From the NCBI RefSeq assembly GCF_024347055.1, contig NZ_AP024895.1, forward strand, positions 1,922,001 to 1,986,000: a stretch of DNA of 64,000 bases. Direction: 5' to 3'. Made by a program: the position numbers and the translations under genes. Source of the DNA: Vibrio porteresiae DSM 19223. Lineage in GTDB: Bacteria; Pseudomonadota; Gammaproteobacteria; Enterobacterales; Vibrionaceae. How positions within the stretch are numbered: the first letter of the stretch is position 1; each line of letters opens with the position of its first letter. Positions 1 to 9,522 of this stretch are shown one piece after another. The notes under the pieces are model-generated. The model was not told where the DNA came from and did not search any database. It was given only the letters and a program-made list of their open reading frames with translations.

Positions 1-651
1 TAAGAAGTGCCCGTGCACAGCAATTCGGTCATGATCGAACTGCCAAAAGGTATCCGCGGAAATCCCCATGGTAATGCAGCGATGCGCCGCCAACTCTTTT
101 AGCGAGTGCAGTTCGCCATACTGCTCAAGATAACTTGGAGAAGCACACAACACGCGCCGATTCGGCAACAGCTGACGGGCAATCAAACGCGAGTCTGGCA
201 ACACGCCATAGCGAATCGCCAAATCCAAATCGTCGCCCAGCAGATCTTTCACCTCATCGCTAAAATCCAACTCAAATTTGAGCTGCGGATAACACTGGCA
301 AAACTCGGTAAAAATAGGTAACAGTCGGCGCTGACCAAAGCTTTTGGGCGCGGTCATACGAATCGTTCCCGCCACGCGTTCTTGTTTTTCCAGCATGGCC
401 TCTTGCGCGCGATGCATCTCATCCAATATCTTGCGCGCATATTGGTACAGCATCATTCCCTCTTCGCTAACCGACATCTGCCGCGTGCTGCGATGAATCA
501 ATTGCACGCCAGCGCGCTCTTCAAATTTGGCCAAACGCTTCGAGGCTGCCGCAAGCGACATGCCCAACTCCGAAGCCGCGGCCGTCATGCTACCCAGCGA
601 CACCATCTTTTCAAATACGCGTAAACCCACCACATCATCGGTCCAATTCAT
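1..651 (-). CDS. LysR-family transcriptional regulator, 3' end cut by window edge
   Basis: The minus-strand frame opens at an ATG ending at 651 and stays open to base 1 (217 codons), so the C-terminus lies outside the window. The N-terminus is a LysR winged helix-turn-helix (residues about 5-60, including MTAAASELGMSLAAASKRL and a HRSTRQMSVSEEG wing). An effector-binding domain begins near residue 88 with the typical GTIRMTAPKSFGQ strand. It is divergent from the dehydrogenase operon with about 106 bp between, the usual layout for a LysR protein controlling its neighbour. The inducer cannot be read from the sequence. Confidence 0.9.
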   Translation of the reverse strand, partial: MNWTDDVVGLRVFEKMVSLGSMTAAASELGMSLAAASKRLAKFEERAGVQLIHRSTRQMSVSEEGMMLYQYARKILDEMHRAQEAMLEKQERVAGTIRMTAPKSFGQRRLLPIFTEFCQCYPQLKFELDFSDEVKDLLGDDLDLAIRYGVLPDSRLIARQLLPNRRVLCASPSYLEQYGELHSLKELAAHRCITMGISADTFWQFDHDRIAVHGHFL

Positions 652-757
652 ACTTAACCTTTTGGAAAGAGTCATTTGCAATTATGTCCATTTAATCAAG
701 CTTCCGACCTTCTTACAATGAAACTACACGCATTATTAACTGCAAAAGGAAGACAGC

Positions 758-1552
758 ATGAAGATTAGCTTTACTGGAAAAACGGCGCTTGTGACCGCAT
801 CAACGGGTGGTATAGGTTATGCGATTGCTAAGTTATTGGGTGAAAGTGGTGCTCAAGTGATCATCAATGGCCGCTCAGAAGAGAGCGTCCATCGTGCACT
901 GGATCGTCTCCACACCGACGTTCCCGCTATGCATGTGAAAGGTATCGCCGCCGATTTGGGTAGCGATGCAGGTTGCCAGCGCCTAATTGATGCAGCAGGT
1001 CATGTCGATGTATTGGTTAACAATGCTGGCATCTACGGTCCTTTAGATTTCTTTGAAACCAGCGATGCAACGTGGGAACAATATTGGCAAACCAACGTGA
1101 TGTCCGGAGTACGTCTTTCCCGCGCCTTCTTACCCGCCATGCAACAACAAGGCTGGGGGCGTGTGGTGTTCATCTCATCCGAATCCTCACGCAACATTCC
1201 TGCCGACATGATTCATTACGGCGTGTCTAAAACCGCGCAGCTCTCCTTATCTCGTGGCCTGGCGAAACGCTTTGCCGGCACCGGAGTGACCGTCAACAGT
1301 GTCTTACCAGGACCAACGCTATCGGATGGATTTCGTGACATGGTGAAAGAAGAGGTGGAAAGAACCGGCTTAAGCGCCGAAGAGATCGCGAAAAAGTTCA
1401 TCAAAGCCAACCGACCAAGCTCCATTTTGCAGCGCGCAGCCACCGTTGAAGAGGTCGCCAACATGGTGGTGTACGTTTGCTCTGAACAAGCATCCGCAAC
1501 CAGTGGTGCTGCTTTACGTGTCGATGGTGGTGTGGTTGACGACATTTTGTAA
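758..1552 (+). CDS. SDR-family NAD(P)-dependent oxidoreductase
   Basis: This is a 264-aa classical short-chain dehydrogenase. The nucleotide-binding glycine motif (TASTGGIGYAIA) sits near residue 14, NNAG near residue 88, and the catalytic YxxxK (YGVSK) near residue 153 after a Ser-rich strand. The ATG follows a clear AAGGAAG ribosome binding site. It is the first gene of a three-gene operon with an aldo/keto reductase and an MFS exporter, divergent from a LysR gene. This suggests inducible handling of a small carbonyl compound or drug, but the substrate is unknown. Confidence 0.93.
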   Translation: MKISFTGKTALVTASTGGIGYAIAKLLGESGAQVIINGRSEESVHRALDRLHTDVPAMHVKGIAADLGSDAGCQRLIDAAGHVDVLVNNAGIYGPLDFFETSDATWEQYWQTNVMSGVRLSRAFLPAMQQQGWGRVVFISSESSRNIPADMIHYGVSKTAQLSLSRGLAKRFAGTGVTVNSVLPGPTLSDGFRDMVKEEVERTGLSAEEIAKKFIKANRPSSILQRAATVEEVANMVVYVCSEQASATSGAALRVDGGVVDDIL

Positions 1553-1582
1553 TTCACTTTATCAGCGAAAAGGAAGTAGAAA

Positions 1583-2539
1583 ATGAAACAAGTAACATTA
1601 GGTACAACCGGTTTTGATATTGTGCCTTTGGTGTTCGGTGGCAACGTGTTTGGTTGGACCATCGATGAAAAAACCAGTTTTGATATTTTAGATACCTTTG
1701 TTGGGCTTGGCTTTAACGCCATCGATACAGCGGATGTTTACTCTGCATGGGCTCCCGGCAATAAAGGCGGTGAATCCGAAACCATCATTGGCAACTGGCT
1801 CGCAGCGCGTCCCGGAATGCGCGACAAGGTGAAACTCTTTACCAAAGTGGGCTCCGATTTAGGTCAACCGGGCAAAAAAGGCTTATCCAAAAAATGGATC
1901 ATGCAAGCGGTCGATGAGTCACTTGCTCGCCTTAAAACTGACCACATCGATCTCTATTTTTCTCACTGGCCTGATGAAGAAACCCCATACGAAGAGACCT
2001 TAAGCGCGTATCAAGCGCTGTTAAAACAGGGCAAAATTCTCTCCATTGGCGCATCAAACCTCAACGCCGCTCAACTAGGTAAATCAATTGCTGCAGCCAA
2101 AGCACATCACCTACCCGCTTACCAAGTGCTGCAACCAGAATACAACCTATTTGACCGCGATGGTTTTAATAGCGAACTTCAAGCCCTGTGCCTCAAAGAA
2201 AACATCGGTGTAGTGACTTACTACAGCTTGGCATCTGGCTTCTTGTCCGGCAAATACCGCACTAAAGATGATCTAAGTAAAAGTGCCCGCGGTGAAGGTA
2301 TTGCAAAATACCTCAACGCCAAAGGCGAACGCATTCTTACCGCACTAGATCACATTGCAGAACAGCACAACTCAGAACCCGCGCAAGTGGCACTGGCTTG
2401 GCTTATTGCAGAAAAAGCGGTGACCGCCCCAATCGCCAGCGCAACCAAACGTACTCATGTTGAAAACTTCCGTAAAGCGATCGATCTCTCGCTCACTGCG
2501 CAAGAATTAGCCCTCTTAACTGAGGCAGGAAAAGCCTAA
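1583..2539 (+). CDS. Aldo/keto reductase
   Basis: A 318-aa AKR-fold oxidoreductase, close to family length. It shows the NAIDTADVYS catalytic Asp/Tyr strand (about residues 44-53), a lysine in the FTKVGSDLG strand, the HIDLYFSHWPD strand carrying the active-site His, and the C-terminal ASATKRTHVEN NADP-binding segment. It lies 30 bp after the dehydrogenase gene with an AAGGAAG ribosome binding site, so the two are probably co-transcribed. Both are NAD(P)-linked carbonyl enzymes. The substrate cannot be inferred. Confidence 0.93.
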   Translation: MKQVTLGTTGFDIVPLVFGGNVFGWTIDEKTSFDILDTFVGLGFNAIDTADVYSAWAPGNKGGESETIIGNWLAARPGMRDKVKLFTKVGSDLGQPGKKGLSKKWIMQAVDESLARLKTDHIDLYFSHWPDEETPYEETLSAYQALLKQGKILSIGASNLNAAQLGKSIAAAKAHHLPAYQVLQPEYNLFDRDGFNSELQALCLKENIGVVTYYSLASGFLSGKYRTKDDLSKSARGEGIAKYLNAKGERILTALDHIAEQHNSEPAQVALAWLIAEKAVTAPIASATKRTHVENFRKAIDLSLTAQELALLTEAGKA

Positions 2540-2540
2540 T

Positions 2541-3953
2541 ATGTTCAAACTGGACCGTCGTACCGCCACCTCCCTTTTGGTGGCGGGTACCATGTTTATG
2601 GAAATTCTCGATTCCACAGTCATCACCACGGCCTTGCCGGTGATGGCAAAAGATTTTCATACTGCAGCTGCACACCTCTCATTGGGGGTCTCCGCCTACT
2701 TAGTTGCGTTGACCATCTTTATTCCCATTAGTGGTTGGGCGGCCGATAAGTTCGGTCCCAAACGCATTTTTAGCTTAGCCATTATTATCTTTACCCTGTC
2801 GTCCCTTCTCTGTGCCGCCTGCAGTAACCTGACTGAATTTACCTTAGCGCGAATTTTGCAAGGATTAGGCGGCGCGATGATGGTTCCTGTGGGTCGCTTA
2901 GTGGTGCTGCGCCATACCCCCAAACATCGTTTGGTGCAGGCCATCGCCATTCTCACTTGGCCTGCCCTGTTCGCCCCACTGCTTGGCCCAGTGCTGGGGG
3001 GTTGGATTGCTACGCAATGGAGCTGGCACTGGATTTTTATTTTAAATCTCCCCCTTGGTCTCATCGCTCTAATGGTGGCATGGCACATCGTCGAAGATCA
3101 TCATGAACCAGTACAACGCTTTGATACGATAGGTTTTATTCTCAGTGGCTTAGGTTTTGGTATCGTGATGGCAGGCCTTGAAGCCAGCAGTCGTGACGAT
3201 GTCGCACTGAGTTTGTCACTGACCTTGTTGGTCGTTGGCGTGGTGTTACTGGGCTTTACCGCTTGGTACTTACAGCGCAGCTCACATCCCCTATTTAACC
3301 TTGCGCCGTTATCCATCAACACCTTCCGTCTGTCGATTGTCGGTGGGTCGCTGTTTCGTATCGCCATCAACACCGCGCCATTTCTGTTGCCATTGATGTT
3401 TCAAATTGGCATGGGTTATAGCCCTGTGCAATCGGGGGCGCTGTTACTGTGGCTCTTTGCTGGCAACCTATGCATGAAACCATTGACCACTCGCATCATG
3501 TATCAATTTGGTTTTAAACGAGTATTGATCGTCAATGGCTTAATGGTCGCCGCAGGGTTTGTCGCGATGGCGCAAATGACCGCGCAAACCTCCTATCTCA
3601 CCATCGCTATCATTCTGTTTATTAGTGGCATTAATCGCTCGATGCACTTTACCGCAATCAATACCGTGAGTTTTGCCGATATGCCACAACAGCAAATGCG
3701 CGATGCCAACACCTTGCAAGCGGTATTTTTACAAATGAATGTCGGGACAGGGATTGCCTTGGGCGCTCTGTTTCTCACCATCGCCTGTCAATGGCATGGG
3801 CGTAGTGCCATTGAACCGATGACCGCCGATTTTCGTCTGGCATTGCTCTTTACCGCGGCACTCTCACTGGTCGCCATTATTGACTGTTTTACTCTACCGA
3901 GCGATGCCGGTTCGGCCGTTCTTGCTAAGAAAAAACAGCAGTGTCAGAGTTAA
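2541..3953 (+). CDS. MFS transporter, DHA2 (EmrB/QacA-like) family
   Basis: A 470-aa polytopic inner-membrane protein of the drug:H+ antiporter-2 type. The N-terminal helix has the ILDSTVITTALPVMA signature. Motif A appears as GWAADKFGPKR in the first cytoplasmic loop and antiporter motif C as GPVLGGW in the fifth helix. The start codon follows the aldo/keto reductase stop by one base, indicating translational coupling. Exporter plus two reductases under a divergent LysR gene fits a detoxification module. The exported compound is not evident. Confidence 0.92.
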   Translation: MFKLDRRTATSLLVAGTMFMEILDSTVITTALPVMAKDFHTAAAHLSLGVSAYLVALTIFIPISGWAADKFGPKRIFSLAIIIFTLSSLLCAACSNLTEFTLARILQGLGGAMMVPVGRLVVLRHTPKHRLVQAIAILTWPALFAPLLGPVLGGWIATQWSWHWIFILNLPLGLIALMVAWHIVEDHHEPVQRFDTIGFILSGLGFGIVMAGLEASSRDDVALSLSLTLLVVGVVLLGFTAWYLQRSSHPLFNLAPLSINTFRLSIVGGSLFRIAINTAPFLLPLMFQIGMGYSPVQSGALLLWLFAGNLCMKPLTTRIMYQFGFKRVLIVNGLMVAAGFVAMAQMTAQTSYLTIAIILFISGINRSMHFTAINTVSFADMPQQQMRDANTLQAVFLQMNVGTGIALGALFLTIACQWHGRSAIEPMTADFRLALLFTAALSLVAIIDCFTLPSDAGSAVLAKKKQQCQS

Positions 3954-3974
3954 AACGATCACATTCTGTTCACA

Positions 3975-4022
3975 TAACAGCCAGTAAAACATCAACAAAG
4001 TGTTACAAAAATCTGGCTGTTA
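3975..4022. terminator. Inverted repeat after the MFS gene; only landmark in the 3954-4279 gap
   Basis: A perfect 10-bp stem (TAACAGCCAG at 3975-3984, CTGGCTGTTA at 4013-4022) with a 28-base loop. There is no T-tract, so termination is only likely. The rest of 3954-4279 is AT-rich and presumably carries the promoter of the chemosensory operon; I found no convincing sigma-54 or sigma-70 match. Confidence 0.4.
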
Positions 4023-4279
4023 CTCCTTACCTAACATTATCTTATTCTAATTTTCATACGGTTAGCATTGATCGTTATTCACCTACTCACCTATCTCCTT
4101 TCCCTTCAAATTAGAGAGATCACTCTAATCTCGCGAATTACCACCAAAGAGCGACTCTCACTTGCGGCAGAATTGTCTAAATTCAATGTTGTTAAATATT
4201 GGTTACTTTTTTAACCATAATCTCATTATTAAGACGTAATGAACGACTTGCACTGAATTAGGGAATATACGAGGTCGCT

Positions 4280-6202
4280 ATGGCGCTGAAGAAACATGTA
4301 TCGTCACAGGAATTTGCAACGAAACTCTCTACCACTCCGTCTGCATCAGCCCAACCCAAAAAAGAAGCAGATGAGCTGCGTAAACAAGCACGAACGTTAG
4401 CGCGTAAACAGCAAGCAGCAGAACGGATTGCAACCGCAACCGCTGAACTGCTCGCAGGTTTAGAAGAGAACTCTTCAGCGATGAACCAGCTGCGTTCATC
4501 AATGGAACAAATTGCGGTGGGGGCAGAAGAATCGTCATCTGCCACCAAGCAAAGTGAATCCGCTGTGTCGCAGATGAGCCGTTTTATCGGTGAACAGGCG
4601 ACCTATGCCCAGCAATCGAAAACCATCATTACGTCGGTGGAACAAGAGATCATCTCTGTAGCGCAAAAAATCTCAGACATGGTCGACAACGTTCAGCTCT
4701 CCTCCGAACGCCAGAACGACTCCGTGAAACGCATGGAAGAGTTAACGCAACAAGCCGCTAAAATTGGCGATGCAGTGAAACAAGTTATTCATATTGCCGA
4801 CCAAACCAACCTGCTCGCGTTAAACGCCGCGATCGAAGCAGGACGCGCTGGTAAACACGGTAAAGGATTTGCGGTCGTCGCAGATACCGTGCGCACTCTC
4901 GCTGAAAAAGCTGAAACCAACGCTGCCAATATCGAAAGCTTGATTAAAGACATTTCCGATGGCGCCTCTATGGTATCGCAAGGGGTGAAATCGAGCTCAG
5001 AAAAAGCCGCGCAAGAGGTCGAAAAAGGTAAGGTTGTGAGTAGCCAACTGACCGATATTCGTGGAGAGATGGGCGATTTGGTTCGCGATGCTGACCTGCT
5101 GCTCAATGCAGCAAAAGAGATGTCGACTGCGGCGGAATTAGCGCTTAAAGGTTCTGAGATGGTCTCCCATTCTGCTCAAGAACAATCAGCCGCCTGTGAA
5201 GAGAGCTTAAAAACCCTCGACCAGCAGCAGATGGCGCTTGATGGCGCGGTCAATGCCGCTCAAGCATTAGATGAACTGGCAGACGACCTGCGTACCTCAA
5301 CTGATATGTCAAAATCGGCAGAGGAAGTGGCCTCTGCAGCAGAAGAACTGTCAGCCAGCATTGAAGAGATCAGTCGTGCCTCTACTGAAATCATGGGGGC
5401 GCTGCGTCAAATCAACGATGGCGCGAAAGTAATGTCATCCAGCGTTGAAGAAGGGATCACGAGCCTGACTCAAATCGAGCAAGGAGCCAAACTGGGTAAA
5501 GAACGTTCCACCAGCGGCCTCACCTCTTGCCGTGCCATGCTTGAAAGTATTGATAGCAACAAAAACACCGTCGATGAGATGATTCTCGCCATCACTGAGT
5601 CAACCAATGCCGCGCGTGAAAACCTGCGTGAGATGGCCAATATGGAGCGCATCTCTCGTCAAATTGACAAAATCGTCGATGGCATTTCCAACGTATCGAT
5701 TCAAACCGCGATGCTGGCGGTCAACGGCGCGGTAGAAGCCGCACGAGCGGGTGAGTTCGGTAAAGGTTTTGCGGTGGTTTCTACCGACATTCAAAATCTG
5801 GCGAATGATGCAGCAGAGAACGCAGAGCAGATCAAAGACCAAGTGAAAAATATCCAAGACCAAATCAACGCCGTGCGCAAAGATTTGTCCGACATTCTCA
5901 ACTCGGTATTAGAAGAAGCCAACAAAGCGGCACTCACCACCAAACAGCTCGAAACGGTCAAAGAGAGCATGAATGGCGTAGTCGATGGCAGTATGAAGAT
6001 CTCCCAAAGCGCGGAAGGTATTGAGCAATCGATCATCGAAGCTCGGGCTGGCATGCAACAAATTGGCTCTGCCGCAGAAGAAGCATCGCAAGCAACCAAT
6101 GAGGCCTCTGCTGCTGCAAGACAACAGAGCTCAAGCACTGACGAGCTGGCTTCCGCCATTGAAAATATTGCTGCCGTAGCTGACGAACTCCAATCCTTCT
6201 GA
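4280..6202 (+). CDS. dosM: Soluble double-signalling-domain chemoreceptor (DosM-like)
   Basis: A 640-aa, almost entirely helical protein with no transmembrane segment and no obvious ligand-binding domain. It has two separate MCP hairpin tips: NLLALNAAIEAGRAG near residue 176 and MLAVNGAVEAARAG near residue 477, each followed by a GKGFAVV element. Established knowledge: in V. cholerae cluster I (F9) the receptor DosM has two signalling domains and stabilises cytoplasmic arrays sandwiched between CheA/CheW layers. The gene order here matches that cluster. The start follows a GAGG ribosome binding site. Calling it DosM rests on architecture and context, not on an alignment. Confidence 0.85.
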   Translation: MALKKHVSSQEFATKLSTTPSASAQPKKEADELRKQARTLARKQQAAERIATATAELLAGLEENSSAMNQLRSSMEQIAVGAEESSSATKQSESAVSQMSRFIGEQATYAQQSKTIITSVEQEIISVAQKISDMVDNVQLSSERQNDSVKRMEELTQQAAKIGDAVKQVIHIADQTNLLALNAAIEAGRAGKHGKGFAVVADTVRTLAEKAETNAANIESLIKDISDGASMVSQGVKSSSEKAAQEVEKGKVVSSQLTDIRGEMGDLVRDADLLLNAAKEMSTAAELALKGSEMVSHSAQEQSAACEESLKTLDQQQMALDGAVNAAQALDELADDLRTSTDMSKSAEEVASAAEELSASIEEISRASTEIMGALRQINDGAKVMSSSVEEGITSLTQIEQGAKLGKERSTSGLTSCRAMLESIDSNKNTVDEMILAITESTNAARENLREMANMERISRQIDKIVDGISNVSIQTAMLAVNGAVEAARAGEFGKGFAVVSTDIQNLANDAAENAEQIKDQVKNIQDQINAVRKDLSDILNSVLEEANKAALTTKQLETVKESMNGVVDGSMKISQSAEGIEQSIIEARAGMQQIGSAAEEASQATNEASAAARQQSSSTDELASAIENIAAVADELQSF

Positions 6203-6214
6203 TCGAGGTGATGT

Positions 6215-7774
6215 ATGAAGGAACAGACTCAAGACGCGATCATGGAAAACGAAGAGCAACTCACTCAATACGTCAACTTTGTATTGGGTGATGAATTCTT
6301 CGCGGTGCCAATGACCGAGGTAGAAGAGATCATTCGCCAACCGGTGACCTTTACCGTGCCACTGACGCCGGACTATCTCACCGGTTTGTCGAACCTACGT
6401 GGTCAAATTTTGCCCGTATTGTGCTTGCGCTCCATTTTGGAACAGCCTAAGGCCGAGTTAACCGATGCCACGCGCGTTATTGTGATGAAAATCGCTCACA
6501 CTCACGTGGGGTTTACGGTCGACCGCGTGCTTAACGTCGCCACACCTGACCCCAGCACGATTAAAGAAACCAATACGGCCGGTGGCAATATTGATGCAGA
6601 GCTCATCATCAATACCATTCACTCCGACAACAATATTATCCAAGTACTTAACTCGCAAAAGCTACTGGGCGATTCCATCCATGCCGAGATTGAGCGCTGC
6701 TCAAAACGCTTTGGCAATTCGGCGATGCAAGCACACGATTTGGAAGAGTTGGATGATGATGACAGCTCGATGCGCCAATTGGTGTGCTGCCTTGTTGATG
6801 GTCAGGAGTACGCTTTCTATCTTGAAGACACCAAAGAGATTGTGCGCATTCCAGAAAACATCACGCGCGTACCTAAAGCAGCCAAGTCCATTTTGGGCTT
6901 GATGAATTTGCGTGATAAAACGCTGCCGTTGATGAGTCTGCGTTCTCTGTTCGGCTTGCCGCAAATCGCGTTTAACGAAAGCCACCGTGTTCTGGTCGTG
7001 AACTTTACCAATGAGGGGCATGTGATCCCCATCGGCATTGTGATTGATGCCGTACGGGAAGTGATTCGCCTACACGTTTCCCAATTAGACCCAGTCCCAG
7101 AAATCATGAAATCCATGGGGCAATCCACCGATATCTCAGCGATTTGCAATCTCGATGAAGGCGGTCGCACCTTGAGTGTTGTGGACGTAAACAATCTGTT
7201 TGATTCCGACACCGTTGGCTCACTAACGGATGTTGTACAGCAAGAGGGCTTAGAGATGAGTGACATGGACGACGACTTGTACAGCTCAGAGGATGACAGT
7301 ACTGATACCCAGTTGGTCATTTTTAAATTGGACAAAGAAGAGTTCGGCATCTCCATCCATGCCGTACAAGAGATCATTCGCATTCCATCCAACATTAGCC
7401 GCGTACCACGCACAGACGATTTTATCGAAGGGGTGATTAACCTGCGCGGTAACGTATTACCAATTGTGGATTTGCGTAAACGCTTTCAACTCGATGAGAT
7501 GGAACGCCACGATCGCCAACGCATTCTAGTGGTCAATTTAGACCGGGTATCGACCGGATTTGTGGTCGACTCGGTGAGTGAAGTGCTGCGTATTCCAGAA
7601 TCACAACTGGAATTTGCGCCAACCCTAAGTGAAGAGCAGGCGAAACTGATGAAGCAGGTCGTCAACTACAATCAACGCATGATAGGCGTTCTGTCAGCCG
7701 ACCAATTGCTCAACAATACCGAGATGTACAAGTTGTACATGGCAGCCAATGAGGCTGAAGGGTTAGTAAACTAA
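6215..7774 (+). CDS. cheW: Triple CheW-domain coupling protein
   Basis: A 519-aa protein made of three CheW domains at about residues 13-150, 188-325 and 365-505. Each has the conserved opening (FFAVPMTEVEEIIRQP, YAFYLEDTKEIVRIP, FGISIHAVQEIIRIP) and a central LRG/LRD-N-LP strand. CheW links MCP tips to CheA; three domains on one chain could bridge several receptor trimers or both layers of a cytoplasmic array. Acidic linkers (ELDDDDSS, MSDMDDDLYSSEDD) separate the domains. It starts 12 bp after the receptor gene with a GAGGTG ribosome binding site. Confidence 0.93.
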   Translation: MKEQTQDAIMENEEQLTQYVNFVLGDEFFAVPMTEVEEIIRQPVTFTVPLTPDYLTGLSNLRGQILPVLCLRSILEQPKAELTDATRVIVMKIAHTHVGFTVDRVLNVATPDPSTIKETNTAGGNIDAELIINTIHSDNNIIQVLNSQKLLGDSIHAEIERCSKRFGNSAMQAHDLEELDDDDSSMRQLVCCLVDGQEYAFYLEDTKEIVRIPENITRVPKAAKSILGLMNLRDKTLPLMSLRSLFGLPQIAFNESHRVLVVNFTNEGHVIPIGIVIDAVREVIRLHVSQLDPVPEIMKSMGQSTDISAICNLDEGGRTLSVVDVNNLFDSDTVGSLTDVVQQEGLEMSDMDDDLYSSEDDSTDTQLVIFKLDKEEFGISIHAVQEIIRIPSNISRVPRTDDFIEGVINLRGNVLPIVDLRKRFQLDEMERHDRQRILVVNLDRVSTGFVVDSVSEVLRIPESQLEFAPTLSEEQAKLMKQVVNYNQRMIGVLSADQLLNNTEMYKLYMAANEAEGLVN

Positions 7775-7802
7775 TTGGTGCGATGAGATCAGGGAGAGAA
7801 CA

Positions 7803-8879
7803 ATGAAAATCTTAGTTGTCGATGACTCCGCGTTGATGCGTTACACCATCAGTCACATTTTGAGTGGCATTCCTAACGCGCAAATTCAAACATCGCGTGA
7901 TGGCGTGGATGCGTTGTCCAAACTGCATTCGTGGCAGCCGGATGTCATTACCCTTGATATGAATATGCCCAAGATGGATGGCATGACCTGTTTAAGTCAT
8001 ATCATGGCAGAGCGTCCAACGCCTGTCGTGGTGCTCTCCTCCTTGACTGAAGAAGGTGCGTTGGTCACCTTAGAAGCGCTCTATTTAGGTGCAGTCGATT
8101 ACGTCTGCAAACCAGGGGGAACGGTCTGTAATGGCCTAAATCAACTGGAAGAAGAGATTCGCCGCAAAGTAACTCAAGCGGCTGGCAGCAAAAAAGCCGC
8201 AGTCAAAGCCTCCAGTAGCGCGCATAGCGAACCATTACCCGCGCGCGAACCGGTACAGATAAGTTACGACCGCTGTCGTGGCGTGACCATTATTGGTGTC
8301 TCTACTGGCGGTCCTGGCTGTGTTGAACGCCTCGCTCGGCAGCTTCCGCTGGATTATCCCCAACCGGTGATCATCTGCCAGCATATGCCAGAAACCTTTA
8401 CCGCCGCCTTTGCTAAACGGCTCGACAAAGTCCTCGATATTCCCGTATTGGAGATCACGGGGGCAACCGAACTCAAAGCGGGTTGCCTTTATGTGTGCAA
8501 AGGCGATCGCGATTGTATCGTTACCGAACGCAGCGGCAAGTTGGTCGCCATGCCTACCCCGCTTGATAGTCGGTTTGTTTGGCATCCTAGCGTTTCAAAG
8601 TTAGTCGAAAGTGCGCAGCGCACCTTAGGTGGCAAGCAGCTTATCTGCGTGATGATGACCGGACTTGGCAACGATGGCGCCCACGAAATGGCAAAAGTAG
8701 CGCAGCAGCACGGGATCGTCATGGCCCAATCGCCCAGCTCTTGTGTCGTTGATAGCATGCCCAAATCTTTGCTGACTTTGTGTCCCGAAGTCACTCATGC
8801 GCCGCCAGAAGAATTGGGTCGCCTGCTTTACCATCGTGCCCACACGTTCTCCCAAGAGGTGACCAATGGCGTTAATTAA
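7803..8879 (+). CDS. cheB: Chemotaxis methylesterase/deamidase CheB
   Basis: 358 aa. An N-terminal receiver domain (1-120) has acidic Asp7/Asp8, phospho-acceptor Asp52 (TLDMNMPKMDG) and Lys102 (CKPGG). The C-terminal methylesterase domain shows GVSTGGPG (nucleophile Ser), QHMPETFT (His) and MMTGLGNDGA (Asp), so the catalytic triad is intact. It removes methyl groups from receptor glutamates opposite CheR. A GGGAGAG ribosome binding site precedes the ATG. The last 14 bases overlap the HEAT-protein gene. Confidence 0.96.
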   Translation: MKILVVDDSALMRYTISHILSGIPNAQIQTSRDGVDALSKLHSWQPDVITLDMNMPKMDGMTCLSHIMAERPTPVVVLSSLTEEGALVTLEALYLGAVDYVCKPGGTVCNGLNQLEEEIRRKVTQAAGSKKAAVKASSSAHSEPLPAREPVQISYDRCRGVTIIGVSTGGPGCVERLARQLPLDYPQPVIICQHMPETFTAAFAKRLDKVLDIPVLEITGATELKAGCLYVCKGDRDCIVTERSGKLVAMPTPLDSRFVWHPSVSKLVESAQRTLGGKQLICVMMTGLGNDGAHEMAKVAQQHGIVMAQSPSSCVVDSMPKSLLTLCPEVTHAPPEELGRLLYHRAHTFSQEVTNGVN

Positions 8880-9522
8880 GCAAAATAAATCTTTGGTGTC
8901 CAACGAGATTGAATTTGAAGATGTGCAACTGGCACCACTGACTTCCATCGCCAAGATTCAACCGCAGTTACAAAGTGGCACAGAAGAGGAAAAAATCGCA
9001 GCGCTGCACGACCTTGACCTCTTTGATAGCCAAGCCATCTTGCCGCTGCTTGATGACATCATCAAGCTTATCGAGGATGAAGAGTCTACCTATCTAGGTG
9101 AAGTGGCGTTCTCCTCATTGCAAACCCACTTATGTGATGATGTGGTACAGAAGCTGACCTGTTTTTTGGAGTCGGAAAGCCCTTTCATTCGTAACCAAGC
9201 GATTGAATTACTTCAAAATGCGCCGGATCTGCTTGCTCCTTATATGAGTGACCTGATTAACAACCACAATCCCGATGTGCGGATTTTCGCTGTGGATATA
9301 TTGGGACTTCTACCTCACCAGAACGTTCCTGAGTGGATCAAACAGATTCTGCGCAAAGAAGATCACGTCAACGTCATCGGCGCGGCCATCGACCGTATCA
9401 CCCAATTGGCAGACCCGTCGCTCTTGGACGATGTGAAGAAAACCAAGCAGCGCTTTGCTTCGGTCGCGTACATTCAGTTTGCCTGTAATGTGGCAATTAA
9501 CCGCTTGTCGAGTGAAGGATGA
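8866..9522 (+). CDS. HEAT-repeat-like protein of the F9 chemosensory operon
   Basis: 218 aa. After a short N-terminal tail it is a series of helical pairs resembling HEAT/Armadillo repeats (for example AALHDLDLFDSQAILPLL and FIRNQAIELLQNAPDLLAPY). HEAT scaffolds bind proteins; no catalytic motif is visible. It overlaps cheB by 14 bp and cheR by 4 bp, the tight packing expected of co-translated partners of CheB and CheR. The same position in V. cholerae cluster I is, as I remember it, occupied by an uncharacterised gene. Its role is unknown. Confidence 0.75.
   Translation: MALIKQNKSLVSNEIEFEDVQLAPLTSIAKIQPQLQSGTEEEKIAALHDLDLFDSQAILPLLDDIIKLIEDEESTYLGEVAFSSLQTHLCDDVVQKLTCFLESESPFIRNQAIELLQNAPDLLAPYMSDLINNHNPDVRIFAVDILGLLPHQNVPEWIKQILRKEDHVNVIGAAIDRITQLADPSLLDDVKKTKQRFASVAYIQFACNVAINRLSSEG

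Noticed and set aside
1216..1722. 168-aa minus-strand frame across the SDR and aldo/keto reductase genes
   Set aside because: It is antisense to two well-supported enzymes with clear family motifs; no start signal or family similarity.
6817..7413. 198-aa antisense frame in the triple CheW gene
   Set aside because: Shadow of a strongly supported multi-domain coding region.
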